Shown: positions 31,219-40,380 of the stretch, piece after piece
How the letters are laid out: every line of letters begins with the position of its first letter
Position numbering within the stretch: the first letter of the stretch is position 1
DNA from: Streptomyces sp. 11x1
GTDB lineage: Bacteria > Actinomycetota > Actinomycetes > Streptomycetales > Streptomycetaceae
DNA: 64,000 nt
Assembly (NCBI RefSeq): GCF_032598905.1
Contig: NZ_CP122458.1
Location: forward strand, 4,216,001 to 4,280,000
Direction of reading: 5' to 3'
Position numbers and translations under genes: made by a program
Notes under the pieces: model-generated
Database searches by the model: none
Told to the model about the DNA's origin: nothing
Seen by the model: the letters and a program-made list of their open reading frames with translations, nothing else

Positions 31219-31338
31219 TGGGGGCTGGTCGCGCAGTTCCCCACGCCCCTCAAAAGGCAGGGGCTGCGCCCCGTGCCTTTTGCCCCTGAGGGCCGGAGGC
31301 CCGACAGGGGCGCGGGGAACTGCGCGAGAAGCCCCACT
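31219..31338. repeat. Streptomyces intergenic palindromic repeat, copy 1
   Basis: Two long arms face each other. The left arm is GTGGGGGCTGGTCGCGCAG followed by TTCCCCACGCCCCT; the right arm is AGGGGCGCGGGGAACTGCG followed by CGAGAAGCCCCAC. Between them is a second GGGGCTGCGCCCC palindrome. It fills the gap between two minus-strand genes. Copies or single arms recur at 36469, 47328 and 54201. Confidence 0.75.
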
Positions 31339-31367
31339 CAGCCGCAGCCAAAAGCCGGCCCCTCACT

Positions 31368-33032
31368 TCACCTTTTCGTCTTTGCCAGGCGGGCCGTCGG
31401 GTCGCCCGCGTCCGCGTTGTCCGCGGTGTACTGGAGTTCGTCGCCCACGGGGGTGAGCGTGACCTCGTGGGTGTTGCTGGTGCAGGTCTTGGGGTTGTTC
31501 TTCGCGTCGGCGATGCTCGTGACGACGACGTGGTCCTCGGTGACCTTCTTGAGGACGAACGTGTCGTCGCAGGCCCCGCCCAGCAGGTCGACGGAGCGGA
31601 ACGTGCCCAACCGGTCGCCGACGGAGCCCTGTTCGAGAGTGATGGTGAAGGTGCCCGCCGGGAGGTTGCCGCCGAGGGCGTAGCCGTCGCCCTCCCACGT
31701 GCCCAGGTACTTCTTGGGCAGGTCGCCCGCCCCGTCCTGCGGTTCCGGGTCCTTGTTCCCCTCGCTCGGGCTGCTGCCGGCCGAGGGGGCCTTGCCGGCC
31801 GCCTCTTCGCCCTTCTCGTCGCCGTTCAGCATGTTCAGCCCGAACACCAGACCTAGGCCCACCACCGCGAACGCGCCCGCGACGGCCAGGGCGACCGAGC
31901 AACTCACCCGTCGGCCCCGCCCGTTCGCCGTGGTCGTGGACGCCGCCGCCACACTCAGCGACAGCTTGCCCGGCGGTGGGACCGTGTCCGCCGACGCGGA
32001 GTCGGTCCGCTGCCCCGGCACGTGGGTCACGGGCGGCGACATCACCGGAGGCGGGCCGAACACCCCACTCGCGGACGGGGCTTCGACGCCGACCGACGGG
32101 CTGCTGAACTCCACCGGTCCGGACGGGACTTCCTCCGCCGCGTCCAGGTTCAGGAGGTGCACCGCGCTGCGGCCGACCTGTTCCACCAGGGGGCCCGGCA
32201 GCCAGCCCGCCGCCACCAGCGGGGCCGCGCCCTGGGGAGCCAGCATGCGGGCGACCTCGTCGGGGGCCGGGCGCGCGGCGGGGTCCTTGGACAGGCAGCG
32301 CTCCACGAGGGCGCGCAGGTCGCCCTCCACGCCGTCGAGCCGGGGTTCCTCGTGGACGACCTTGTAGAGGAGGGCGGCCGAGGAGTCACCGGGGAACGGG
32401 GACTGGCCGGTCGCGGCGTACGCGAGGACCGCGCCGAGGGAGAAGACGTCCGCCGCGCCGGTGATGCCCTTGCCGAGGATCTGCTCGGGGGACATGTAGC
32501 CGGGGGAGCCGATCGAGACGCCCGTCGAGGTCAGGGACGCCGTGCCGTCCGTGGCGCGGGCGATGCCGAAGTCGATGAGGAGGGGGCCGTCGACCGTGAG
32601 CAGGACGTTCGACGGCTTCACGTCCCGGTGGACCAGGTCCAGCGCGTGCACCGCCGACAGCGCTTCCGCCAGGCCCGCGCCCAGGACCCGTACGGAGTGG
32701 GGAGGCAGGGCACCGCCGTCCGTCACCGCCGTCGCCAGTGAGGGACCGGCCGCGTAGCCCGTCGCCACCCAGGGGACCGACGCCTCCGGGTCCGCGTCCA
32801 GGACGGGGGCGGTCCAGGCTCCGCCCACCCGGCGGGCGGCGTCGACCTCCCGCCGGAAGCGGGCACGGAACTCCTCGTCGAGGGCGAAGTGCGGGTGCAC
32901 GACCTTGACGGCGACGGTACGGCCGCCCGCGCTCCGCCCCAGATAGACGCGGCCCATCCCGCCCGCCCCGAGCCGGCCGAGCAGCCGGTAGGGCCCCACG
33001 ACCGTGGGTTCGCCGACATCGAGCGGTCGCAT
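31368..33032 (-). CDS. Eukaryotic-type Ser/Thr protein kinase, membrane-anchored
   Basis: A 554-residue Hanks-type kinase. Gly-loop GAGGMGRV (22-29), Lys43, HRDVKPSN (Asp137) and DFG (154-156) are all intact, so it should be active. A Pro-rich linker leads to one membrane helix (about 378-402). An external domain of ~130 residues follows, starting YLGTWEGDGYALGG, with two Cys that could form a disulfide and a lipocalin-like beta pattern. The ATG at 33032 has GGGAGGTG. The sensed ligand is unknown. Confidence 0.92.
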   Translation of the reverse strand: MRPLDVGEPTVVGPYRLLGRLGAGGMGRVYLGRSAGGRTVAVKVVHPHFALDEEFRARFRREVDAARRVGGAWTAPVLDADPEASVPWVATGYAAGPSLATAVTDGGALPPHSVRVLGAGLAEALSAVHALDLVHRDVKPSNVLLTVDGPLLIDFGIARATDGTASLTSTGVSIGSPGYMSPEQILGKGITGAADVFSLGAVLAYAATGQSPFPGDSSAALLYKVVHEEPRLDGVEGDLRALVERCLSKDPAARPAPDEVARMLAPQGAAPLVAAGWLPGPLVEQVGRSAVHLLNLDAAEEVPSGPVEFSSPSVGVEAPSASGVFGPPPVMSPPVTHVPGQRTDSASADTVPPPGKLSLSVAAASTTTANGRGRRVSCSVALAVAGAFAVVGLGLVFGLNMLNGDEKGEEAAGKAPSAGSSPSEGNKDPEPQDGAGDLPKKYLGTWEGDGYALGGNLPAGTFTITLEQGSVGDRLGTFRSVDLLGGACDDTFVLKKVTEDHVVVTSIADAKNNPKTCTSNTHEVTLTPVGDELQYTADNADAGDPTARLAKTKR

Positions 33033-33202
33033 GGACGACACCTCCCCCGTCCCTCCCCCGTACTCCCCGCGCTTCCAGCGTAGTGCCGTACGCCCGAAAG
33101 GAAATGTGAGCGTCGGCGACGGATCCGCAACCGATCCCACAGAACAGCGAATTCGTCAACCGGAATTCCGGGAAGTTCACCGGGACTTCGCCGGAAAGGG
33201 GC

Positions 33203-34057
<855 letters not shown>

Positions 34058-34240
34058 CTAGCCCTCATGGGGTACGGTGCGGGCTCCGGGGGCCGGGAGG
34101 TGCCCCCGAAACCGGACGTACACCCCGTGTCAACACTGTCGACGGCGTGTCGTCGGTGGGACAGAAGAGGAAGTAGAGGCGGTCCGTCAAGCCGGAACCC
34201 GAGCGGTTCAAACATCCGGGTGACGTGATCTTGCCCTCTA

Positions 34241-34268
34241 TTGCATTCCCCTGCCTGCGTGCTAGGCT
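34241..34268 (+). promoter_or_regulatory. Candidate promoter of the cold-shock gene
   Basis: TTGCAT (34241-34246), a 16-bp spacer and TAGGCT (34263-34268) form a credible housekeeping-type promoter. Transcription from about 34275 would give a leader of ~150 nt, which is usual for cold-shock mRNAs. Confidence 0.5.
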
Positions 34269-34306
34269 CGCCGCAAGTTGCAGTTTGGTTTCCCTTGCAG
34301 TACAGA

Positions 34307-34335
34307 GCCTGCGGAGCATGTGACCGCGGGCTCTC
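34307..34335 (+). promoter_or_regulatory. Hairpin in the cold-shock gene leader
   Basis: GAGCCtGCGG pairs with CCGCgGGCTC around a 9-nt loop, inside the long 5' leader. It may be a structural, possibly temperature-responsive, element. This is an inference from the sequence only. Confidence 0.35.
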
Positions 34336-34426
34336 GTCTTTTCAGACGTATGCAGTTGTGCGGCATCTTGTTTTCACACTTGCAGGGTTCTGGAGCAGGG
34401 CAACCCTTTGGGCCCAAGGAGGGCTT

Positions 34427-34630
34427 ATGGCTACCGGAACCGTGAAGTGGTTCAACGCCGAAAAGGGCTTTGGCTTCATCGCCCAGGAGGGTGGCGGCCC
34501 GGACGTCTTCGTCCACTACTCCGCCATCAACGCGAGCGGTTTCCGTTCGCTGGAGGAGAACCAGCAGGTCTCCTTCGACGTGACGCAGGGCCCGAAGGGT
34601 CCGCAGGCGGAGAACGTCACCCCCGTCTGA
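34427..34630 (+). CDS. Cold-shock protein (CspA family)
   Basis: A 67-residue OB-fold RNA chaperone. RNP1 is KGFGFI (13-18) and RNP2 is VFVHY (27-31). The ATG at 34427 has a strong AAGGAGG site. It is a single gene with its own leader and terminator. Streptomyces carry several such genes, and which paralogue this is cannot be settled here. Confidence 0.96.
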   Translation: MATGTVKWFNAEKGFGFIAQEGGGPDVFVHYSAINASGFRSLEENQQVSFDVTQGPKGPQAENVTPV

Positions 34631-34681
34631 TCCGTTCGATCCGAGGGATGCCCCTCTGACGACGTCTGAGAGCACCACCCA

Positions 34682-34714
34682 AGGAGCCCCTCGCCTTTCG
34701 GCGCAGGGGCTCCT
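34682..34714 (+). terminator. Terminator of the cold-shock gene
   Basis: AGGAGCCCCT and AGGGGCTCCT form a 10-bp stem, with an inner CGCC/GGCG stem and a TTTC loop, followed by GCCTTTTC. This is a strong intrinsic terminator. Confidence 0.85.
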
Positions 34715-34751
34715 GCCTTTTCGCCGCCCTTTCCCCGCCCCCCGCCCGCTC

Positions 34752-35336
34752 CTACATGTGCTGCATCACCAGGACGAACGTCGTCCCCGGAGCCAGCGCC
34801 TCGTACGAGTGCGGCACGTCGCCGCGGAACGCCATGTAGTCACCGGGGCCGAGTTCGACCTCCTCGCCCCTCGGGCCCGCCTTCACCCGGCCCGTGCTCA
34901 CGGTGAGGTGCTCGACCGTTCCCAGGATGTGCGGCTCCGACTCCCGCACCGACCCCGGTTCGAGCCGGGTCCGGTAGATGTCGCGGCGCGCGCCCGGCGG
35001 ACTGGCGGACAGCAGGACCGCCGTGTAGCTGGAGTGCTCCGAGTGGACGGTGGGCCCCTCCCCCGCCCGGACCACCTGCACCGCCGGCATCGGCGGCTCG
35101 ATCAGCACGCTGAACGGCACCCCGAGCGCCACGCCCAGCGCCCACAGCGTCTCCATGCTCGGATTGCCGCTCGCCGCCTCCAGCTGGGACAGCGTCGACT
35201 TCGCGATCCCGGCGCGCTTGGCCAGCTCGGAGAGGGAGAGACCGGCGCGGGTGCGCTCCCGGCGGAGGGCGGCGGCGATCCAGTCGAGCGGGAGCCGGGA
35301 CGGGGGCTTCGCTTCCGAGGGTGCTGCGTCGGACAT
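34752..35336 (-). CDS. XRE-family regulator with cupin sensor domain
   Basis: A 194-residue repressor-like protein. An N-terminal helix-turn-helix (SLSELAKRAGIAKSTLSQLE) is joined to a C-terminal cupin domain (GDYMAFRGDVPHSYEAL). The ATG at 35336 has a GGAGC site. It is divergent from azlCD, and a perfect palindrome lies between them. By analogy with other XRE-cupin regulators next to AzlC exporters, it probably controls that pair. The ligand is unknown. Confidence 0.88.
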   Translation of the reverse strand: MSDAAPSEAKPPSRLPLDWIAAALRRERTRAGLSLSELAKRAGIAKSTLSQLEAASGNPSMETLWALGVALGVPFSVLIEPPMPAVQVVRAGEGPTVHSEHSSYTAVLLSASPPGARRDIYRTRLEPGSVRESEPHILGTVEHLTVSTGRVKAGPRGEEVELGPGDYMAFRGDVPHSYEALAPGTTFVLVMQHM

Positions 35337-35372
35337 GTCGTTCGCTCCAGAAGTACGATCGTTCGCCTTGAC

Positions 35373-35392
35373 GAACATGAGGGCTCATGTTC
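35373..35392. promoter_or_regulatory. Palindromic operator between the XRE-cupin gene and azlC
   Basis: GAACATGA-GGGC-TCATGTTC is a perfect 8-bp inverted repeat, with a further GAACATG at 35401-35407. It overlaps the likely ribosome site and start of azlC, fitting a repressor site for the divergent regulator. Confidence 0.55.
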
Positions 35393-36118
35393 ATTGTAGA
35401 GAACATGCGTTCGCTGCTCCGAACACCTCAGGTCCGTGATCCCGCCCTGTTCCGGGACGTCTCCCTCGTCTGCGCCGCCGGGGGTGTCGTCGGTGTCTCC
35501 TTCGGGGCGATCTCGGTGGCGGGCGGGCTGCCCGTGTGGGTGCCGGTGGTGATGTCTCTGATCGTGTACGCGGGGGCGGCGCAGTTCAGCGCGGTCGGGA
35601 TCCTGTTGGCCGGGGGTGGCCCGTTCGCGGCGGCGGCCACCGGCCTGCTGCTCAACACCCGCAACGCCGCGTTCAGCCTGGCGGTCGCCGACCTCCTGGG
35701 GCCGGGGAGGACCGCCCGGTTCGTGGGCGCGCATCTCGTCACCGACGAGACGGTGGCCTTCGCCCTGGCGCAGAGCGATCCGGTACGGCGGCGGGTCGCG
35801 TTCTGGGTCTCGGGGCTCGGCCTCTTCACCGTCTGGAACGTGTGCGTCCTGGCCGGGGCCCTGGCCGGCACCGCGCTGGGCGACACCGCCACGTACGGCC
35901 TCGATGCCGCCTTCCCGGCGGTGCTCGCCGCGCTGGTCCTGCCGGCCCTGCGGGAGCGGCCGCCCGTACGGCGGGCCGCGCTGCTCGGGGCGCTCGTCGC
36001 GCTGGCGGCGACCACGGTCACGCCGACAGGTGTTCCCGTGCTGCTGGCGCTGGCCGGGCTGCTGGTCTGGCGGGCGTCGCCGGAAGGGAAAGGCGCGGCG
36101 GACGGGAGGACGTCGTGA
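35387..36118 (+). CDS. azlC: AzlC-family branched-chain amino acid exporter, large subunit
   Basis: A 243-residue polytopic membrane protein of the AzlC family. Signatures are SFGAISVAGGLP and VYAGAAQFSAVG, followed by LLLNTRNAAFSLAV and HLVTDETVAFAL. With AzlD it forms an exporter for branched-chain amino acids or analogues. The ATG at 35387 follows GAGGG; ATG 35405 is an alternative. Its stop overlaps the azlD GTG. Confidence 0.9.
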   Translation: MFIVENMRSLLRTPQVRDPALFRDVSLVCAAGGVVGVSFGAISVAGGLPVWVPVVMSLIVYAGAAQFSAVGILLAGGGPFAAAATGLLLNTRNAAFSLAVADLLGPGRTARFVGAHLVTDETVAFALAQSDPVRRRVAFWVSGLGLFTVWNVCVLAGALAGTALGDTATYGLDAAFPAVLAALVLPALRERPPVRRAALLGALVALAATTVTPTGVPVLLALAGLLVWRASPEGKGAADGRTS

Positions 36119-36432
36119 GCGGCAGGGTCGTCGGCGCGATGCTCGCGCTCGCCGTGGGGACGTACGCCTTGCGGCTCACCGGGCCCGCGCTGCACGGGCG
36201 GGTGGAGATCCCCGTACGGGTGCGGGAGTTGCTGGCCGGGGCCGCCGTGGTGCTGCTGGTGGCACTGCTGGCCACGGGCGCCCTGACGGAGGGCGGCGCT
36301 TTCGCGGGGTGGGCACGGCCCGCCGGGGTGCTGGCGGGCGGGGTGCTGGCGTGGCGGAAAGCCCCGTTCGCGGTGGTGGTCCTGGGCGCGGCGGCGACCA
36401 CGGCGGGGCTGCGGGCACTGGGGATCGGGTAG
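36115..36432 (+). CDS. azlD: AzlD-family transporter, small subunit
   Basis: A 105-residue membrane protein with about four helices and the N-terminal TYALRLTGPAL segment of AzlD. The GTG at 36115 overlaps the azlC stop by 4 bp (GTGA), indicating translational coupling. It completes the two-part exporter. Confidence 0.88.
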   Translation: MSGRVVGAMLALAVGTYALRLTGPALHGRVEIPVRVRELLAGAAVVLLVALLATGALTEGGAFAGWARPAGVLAGGVLAWRKAPFAVVVLGAAATTAGLRALGIG

Positions 36433-36468
36433 CCATCACGGCCGGGGCCCGGCGACAGCGCGCCCGAA

Positions 36469-36496
36469 AAGGGCGCGGGGAACTGCGCGACCAGCC
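36469..36496. repeat. Intergenic repeat, single arm, copy 2
   Basis: The arm AGGGCGCGGGGAACTGCGCG followed by ACCAGCC appears once, 36 bp after azlD, without its partner arm. Confidence 0.6.
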
Positions 36497-36566
36497 ACGA
36501 CGAACCGACGGCCGGAAACCAACCCTTAAGCCCCCCCTCCCCTCCCGGCCCTCCCCCGGCCCGCCC

Positions 36567-37349
36567 TCAGGCGGCCCCCTCCGCGGCCAGCGACTCCATG
36601 ACCCGCCGCAGTCGGACGCCCCGCCCCAGGTCCGGTTCGAGTCCCTTCCCCCTCAGCAGCGCGGTCAAGGACGCCTGGACGACCTCCGCGCCCTCGGGAG
36701 CGACCCGCTTGGAGACCTCCAACCACTCCAGAGGCTGGTCCGCTCCCACCGTGCAGTGCTCCACGGTCACTTCATGGTGGTCCAGACGCACTCCGCGCCA
36801 GCGGACCGTGTGGACGGGACCGAGGACGTCGAGCGAGCCGAGACCGACGTCGATGTCGGCACAGTCGGCGAGGAAGGCACGCTGACGGTCGGAGAAGACG
36901 AGGTCCAGGGGCTTGGCGCCGAGCGCGGCGGCCTCCACGGCCGTACCTCCGCAGTCGGAGACGAGAGCGGCGGAAAGCACCCGGCGGTCGCCCGACCAGA
37001 CGGCCGCCAGGTGGAAGGAATCCGGTCCCTGCTCACGGAAGCGCAGCCAACGTTCCGAGAGCCGGGACCGGCGACAGGGCCGCAGTTCCGCGGTCGCGGC
37101 CCCTCCCCGCCCGCTCCCCGCCCGTAGGCGCAGGATCAGCCCCGCATCCAGAAGCGGCAGGTGTCCTGGCGCCGTGGAGCGGGCGAGGGCCTCACAGAAG
37201 TAGACGCGGCGCCGGGCTCCCCCGGTGTCCGGCGCCAGCGCCCCAGTCGCGGCGGCCGCGCCCGCACCCGAGAACGTCACCTTGATCTCGACCGAGTCGA
37301 GCCGGTCGGATCCCGAGGCGAGATCCCCGCGTCCCACGGATGCCGGCAT
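36567..37349 (-). CDS. CYTH-like domain protein
   Basis: A 260-residue protein. VEIKVTF near the start, then GLILRLRAG and AELRPCRRS, resemble the CYTH triphosphate-tunnel fold (E-x-E/K-x-K, then L-R-x-R). The match is partial, so the enzyme type is open: adenylate cyclase-like, triphosphatase, or neither. The ATG at 37349 was chosen for its GGGGGAC site. The frame continues up to 37469 through a T-rich tract with codon use unlike this genome, which argues against that part being coding. Confidence 0.5.
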   Translation of the reverse strand: MPASVGRGDLASGSDRLDSVEIKVTFSGAGAAAATGALAPDTGGARRRVYFCEALARSTAPGHLPLLDAGLILRLRAGSGRGGAATAELRPCRRSRLSERWLRFREQGPDSFHLAAVWSGDRRVLSAALVSDCGGTAVEAAALGAKPLDLVFSDRQRAFLADCADIDVGLGSLDVLGPVHTVRWRGVRLDHHEVTVEHCTVGADQPLEWLEVSKRVAPEGAEVVQASLTALLRGKGLEPDLGRGVRLRRVMESLAAEGAA

Positions 37350-37369
37350 GGGCCGTCCCCCTAGTTCCG

Positions 37370-37465
37370 CGACCTGGTTCATTTCCCCTGTTTCCCTTGG
37401 TTCTTCTGTTTCTTGTGATTCTTTGGTTCCTGCTGTTTCCTTCGGTTCCTGCTTTCCTACGTTCT
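37370..37465. other. T-rich tract in a divergent promoter region
   Basis: On the plus strand this is a run of TTC, TTT, CCT and GTTTC units, far below the local GC level. It contains imperfect repeats such as TTTCC-TT-GGTTC. It separates the CYTH-like gene from the LuxR-family gene and probably carries promoter or regulator sites for one or both. Confidence 0.45.
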
Positions 37466-37539
37466 CCATTGAAGAGCCGGGGCGACCCCCGTCGCTTCGG
37501 GGAAGTCCCTACATCTCCCCTGACAACTCCCCCTGGGGG

Positions 37540-40380
37540 ATGATGGACGGGCGGGGCCGGGCACGGCGGGCACCAGGGGGTGGCGCATTGTTACGGGGAC
37601 TCGTCGGTCGGGAGCGGGAACGCCGACTGATGGACGACCTGCTCGTGGCGGGTGGGGCGGGTGGGGCGGCACTGCTGTTGTGGGGCGAACCCGGTATCGG
37701 GAAGACCGCCCTGCTCGACTACGCGGCGGAGCGGGCGGCGGCCGGCGGCTCCGGCGCGGCCCCGGCCACGGTCCTGCGCGCCCGGGGCATCGAGACCGAG
37801 ACCGTGCTCCCCTTCGCCACCCTCGGCGACCTACTGATGCCCCATTCGTCCCTTTTCAGGGAACTCCCCGGCGCCCAGCGCGCCGCCCTGGAGTCCTGTC
37901 TGGCCCTGAGCGGCGACCCGGCGGACCCGCCGGGCAACCCCTACGCCGCCTGCATGGGCGCCCTCAACGTGCTCGCGGCGCTCGGCGACGAGCGCCCGGT
38001 CGTGGTCCTCGTCGACGACCTGCACTGGGTGGACCCCTCCTCCCAGCGCGTCCTGTTGTTCGTCGCCCGCCGCCTCTCCAGCGAACGTGTCGCCCTGGCC
38101 CTGGGCTCCCGCGAGGACCACGGCGAGTCGGGGCCGCGCCGCAGCATCCCCGCCGTGCAGGTGGGCGGGCTGGCCCCGGAGGAGTGCGCCGCCCTGCTGG
38201 AGGGCCGCGTGACCCCCGACGTGCTCGCCGACCTCGTACGCGTCAGCGGAGGCAATCCGCTCGCCCTGCGGGAGATCGCGGGCGCGCTGACGGACGAACA
38301 GGCGCGCGGGGAGCGGCCGTTGCTCGATCCGCCGTCCCTCGGCAGTCATCTGGAGCGTGCCTGGGCGGCCCGGATCGACGGACTGCCGGACACCGCCCGC
38401 CGGGCCCTGGTCGTGCTGGCCGCCAGTCGCTCCACGGCGGCGGGTCCGTTGCGCAAGGCCCTGGAGGTGGCCGGGCTCTCCCTCGACGCGCTCTCCCCCG
38501 CCGAGGAGGACGGCCTGATCACGGCCACGGCGGACGGGCTGGACTTCCACCACCCGGTGCTGCGCGCGCTGGTGCTGGGCCGCGCCCCTCTCGCGCACCG
38601 GTACGCCGCGTTCCAGGCGCTGGCCGAGGTGAGCACCGGCTCGCTGCACGCCTGGTACCGGGCGTCCGCGACCCCCGGCCCCGACGAGGAGGCCGCGGCG
38701 GCGCTCGCCGACGCCGCGCGGGAGGCCCGTCGGCGCAGCGCCTTCGGCGAGTCGGCGCTGGCCTGGCGGCGCGCCGCCGAGCTCACCCCGGACCCCGCGC
38801 CGCGCGCGGACCGCCTCCACCACGCCGCCTCCGACGCCCTGCTCAGCGGTTCCCCGGCGGGCCCGCAGTGGTGCGAGGAGGCCCTGCGCATCACCCCCGA
38901 CCCGGCCGTACGCGCCGCCATCCAGGGCCTGTTGGGCCGTATGTACACCTGGAAGGGCGAGACGGCCCAGGCGTACGCCCTGCTCATGAACGCCGCCGAC
39001 GCCGTGCGCGGCTCGGACCGTACCCGGGCCTGTCTGCTGCTGGCGGAGGCGACGGCCGCCGCGCGCCTGGACGGCCATGTCCCGGCGGCGGTCCGTGTCG
39101 CGGAGGAGTCCCTCGCCCTCGCCTCCGAGTCCGGGCCCGAACGCTGGTACAGCCTGTCGATGCTGGGCGGGGCCCTGATCATGTCCGGCCGTACGGCGCG
39201 GGGGCGCGAGATGCTGGAGGCCGCCGACCGGCACGGCGGCGGTGACCCCGTCCGCGACCAGCAGGTGTACGCGATCGCGGGGCAGGCCTGGAGCCGGGCG
39301 GAGGAGTTCGTCCGGGGGCGCCGGCTCCTCAACACGGCCGTGGAGTCCGCCAGGCGGCACAGCGCGGTGGGCGTGCTGGGCTTCACCCTCGCCGTACGCG
39401 GGGAGCTGGAGACCCGGATCGGCCAATGGGCGTCCGCGCGGGGCGACTTGACGGAGTCCCTGCGCTGGGCGGAGGAACTGGGCCAGCTGACGTGCGTGAG
39501 CTACACGCTGTACTGCCTCGCCCGGCTCGAAGCCCTGCGCGGTGAGCGGGTCGAGTGCGAGGAACATGTGGCGCGGGCCCGGCGGGAGTGCGGGACGTAC
39601 GGCATCGGCTGCCAGGAGTTCCACATGACGGCGGTGCTCGGGCTGTCGGCCCTGGCCCACGGTGACCACGACGCGGCCGTCGACCAGCTGGAGCAAACGT
39701 TGTCACTGGCGGTCGAGCAGGGCATCGGGAACCCCGAGGTGGTGCCCTTCGCGGCGGACCTGGCCGAGGCGCACGTACGGGCGGGGAACGCGACGCGTGC
39801 CGCCGAGGTCGTGTCCTGGCTGGAGGAGCGGGCCCGGGAGACGGGCCTGGCGTCGGCGGAGGCGGCGGCCGCCCGGGTCCGGGGGCTGCTCGCGGGGACG
39901 CCGGAGGAGGCCGAGGCGTTCTTCGGGGTCGCGCTGAAGGCCCACCAGCGGACGACGGGGCCGTTCGACTGGGCGCGGACCCTGCTGTGCGAGGCGGAGG
40001 TCCTGCGACGTTACCGCCGCCCGGGGGCCGCGCGCGCCCCGCTGGCCTCCGCCCTGGCCTGCTTCGAACGGCTGGGCGCGGTGCCGTGGGCCCGGCGGGC
40101 CGCCGGTGAACTCGCGGCGGCGGGCGGCGTCCTCGGCACCGCCCGGTCCGCCGGCAGCGGCACCGGCGGCATGGGCGGCGCCCTGAACCAGCTGACCCCT
40201 CAGGAGTTCCAGGTGTCGCGGGCGATCGCCCGTGGCCTCAACAACACGGAGGCGGCGGCCTCGTTGTTCGTCTCCCGGAAGACGGTGGAGGCCCATCTCA
40301 CCCGGATCTACCGCAAGTTGCACGTCCGCTCCCGGACAGACCTGACGCGCCTGCTGACGGCGGCGGACCTGGTGGATTGA
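37540..40380 (+). CDS. LuxR-family LAL transcriptional regulator with TTA codon
   Basis: A 946-residue large ATP-binding regulator. Walker A is GEPGIGKT (49-56) and Walker B VVLVDDLHWVD (about 155-165). A TPR-like helical middle follows. The C-terminal LuxR helix-turn-helix is LTPQEFQVSRAIARGLNN and onward. The start is ATG 37540 (or 37543) without a clear ribosome site. Codon 18 is TTA (37591-37593), the rare leucine codon read by the bldA tRNA, so expression probably depends on development. Targets are unknown; no biosynthetic cluster is adjacent. Confidence 0.88.
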   Translation: MMDGRGRARRAPGGGALLRGLVGRERERRLMDDLLVAGGAGGAALLLWGEPGIGKTALLDYAAERAAAGGSGAAPATVLRARGIETETVLPFATLGDLLMPHSSLFRELPGAQRAALESCLALSGDPADPPGNPYAACMGALNVLAALGDERPVVVLVDDLHWVDPSSQRVLLFVARRLSSERVALALGSREDHGESGPRRSIPAVQVGGLAPEECAALLEGRVTPDVLADLVRVSGGNPLALREIAGALTDEQARGERPLLDPPSLGSHLERAWAARIDGLPDTARRALVVLAASRSTAAGPLRKALEVAGLSLDALSPAEEDGLITATADGLDFHHPVLRALVLGRAPLAHRYAAFQALAEVSTGSLHAWYRASATPGPDEEAAAALADAAREARRRSAFGESALAWRRAAELTPDPAPRADRLHHAASDALLSGSPAGPQWCEEALRITPDPAVRAAIQGLLGRMYTWKGETAQAYALLMNAADAVRGSDRTRACLLLAEATAAARLDGHVPAAVRVAEESLALASESGPERWYSLSMLGGALIMSGRTARGREMLEAADRHGGGDPVRDQQVYAIAGQAWSRAEEFVRGRRLLNTAVESARRHSAVGVLGFTLAVRGELETRIGQWASARGDLTESLRWAEELGQLTCVSYTLYCLARLEALRGERVECEEHVARARRECGTYGIGCQEFHMTAVLGLSALAHGDHDAAVDQLEQTLSLAVEQGIGNPEVVPFAADLAEAHVRAGNATRAAEVVSWLEERARETGLASAEAAAARVRGLLAGTPEEAEAFFGVALKAHQRTTGPFDWARTLLCEAEVLRRYRRPGAARAPLASALACFERLGAVPWARRAAGELAAAGGVLGTARSAGSGTGGMGGALNQLTPQEFQVSRAIARGLNNTEAAASLFVSRKTVEAHLTRIYRKLHVRSRTDLTRLLTAADLVD

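Noticed and set aside
31100..31345. A CRISPR-like array
   Set aside because: The repeats are inverted arms of one palindrome, not evenly spaced direct repeats with spacers.
37350..37469. An N-terminal extension of the CYTH-like protein to 300 residues
   Set aside because: The added codons are AT-rich and repetitive, unlike this genome, and a better ribosome site exists at 37349.
37225..37539. An upstream extension of the LAL regulator to a 1051-residue protein
   Set aside because: The added residues are antisense to the CYTH-like gene and the T-rich tract and show no LAL homology.
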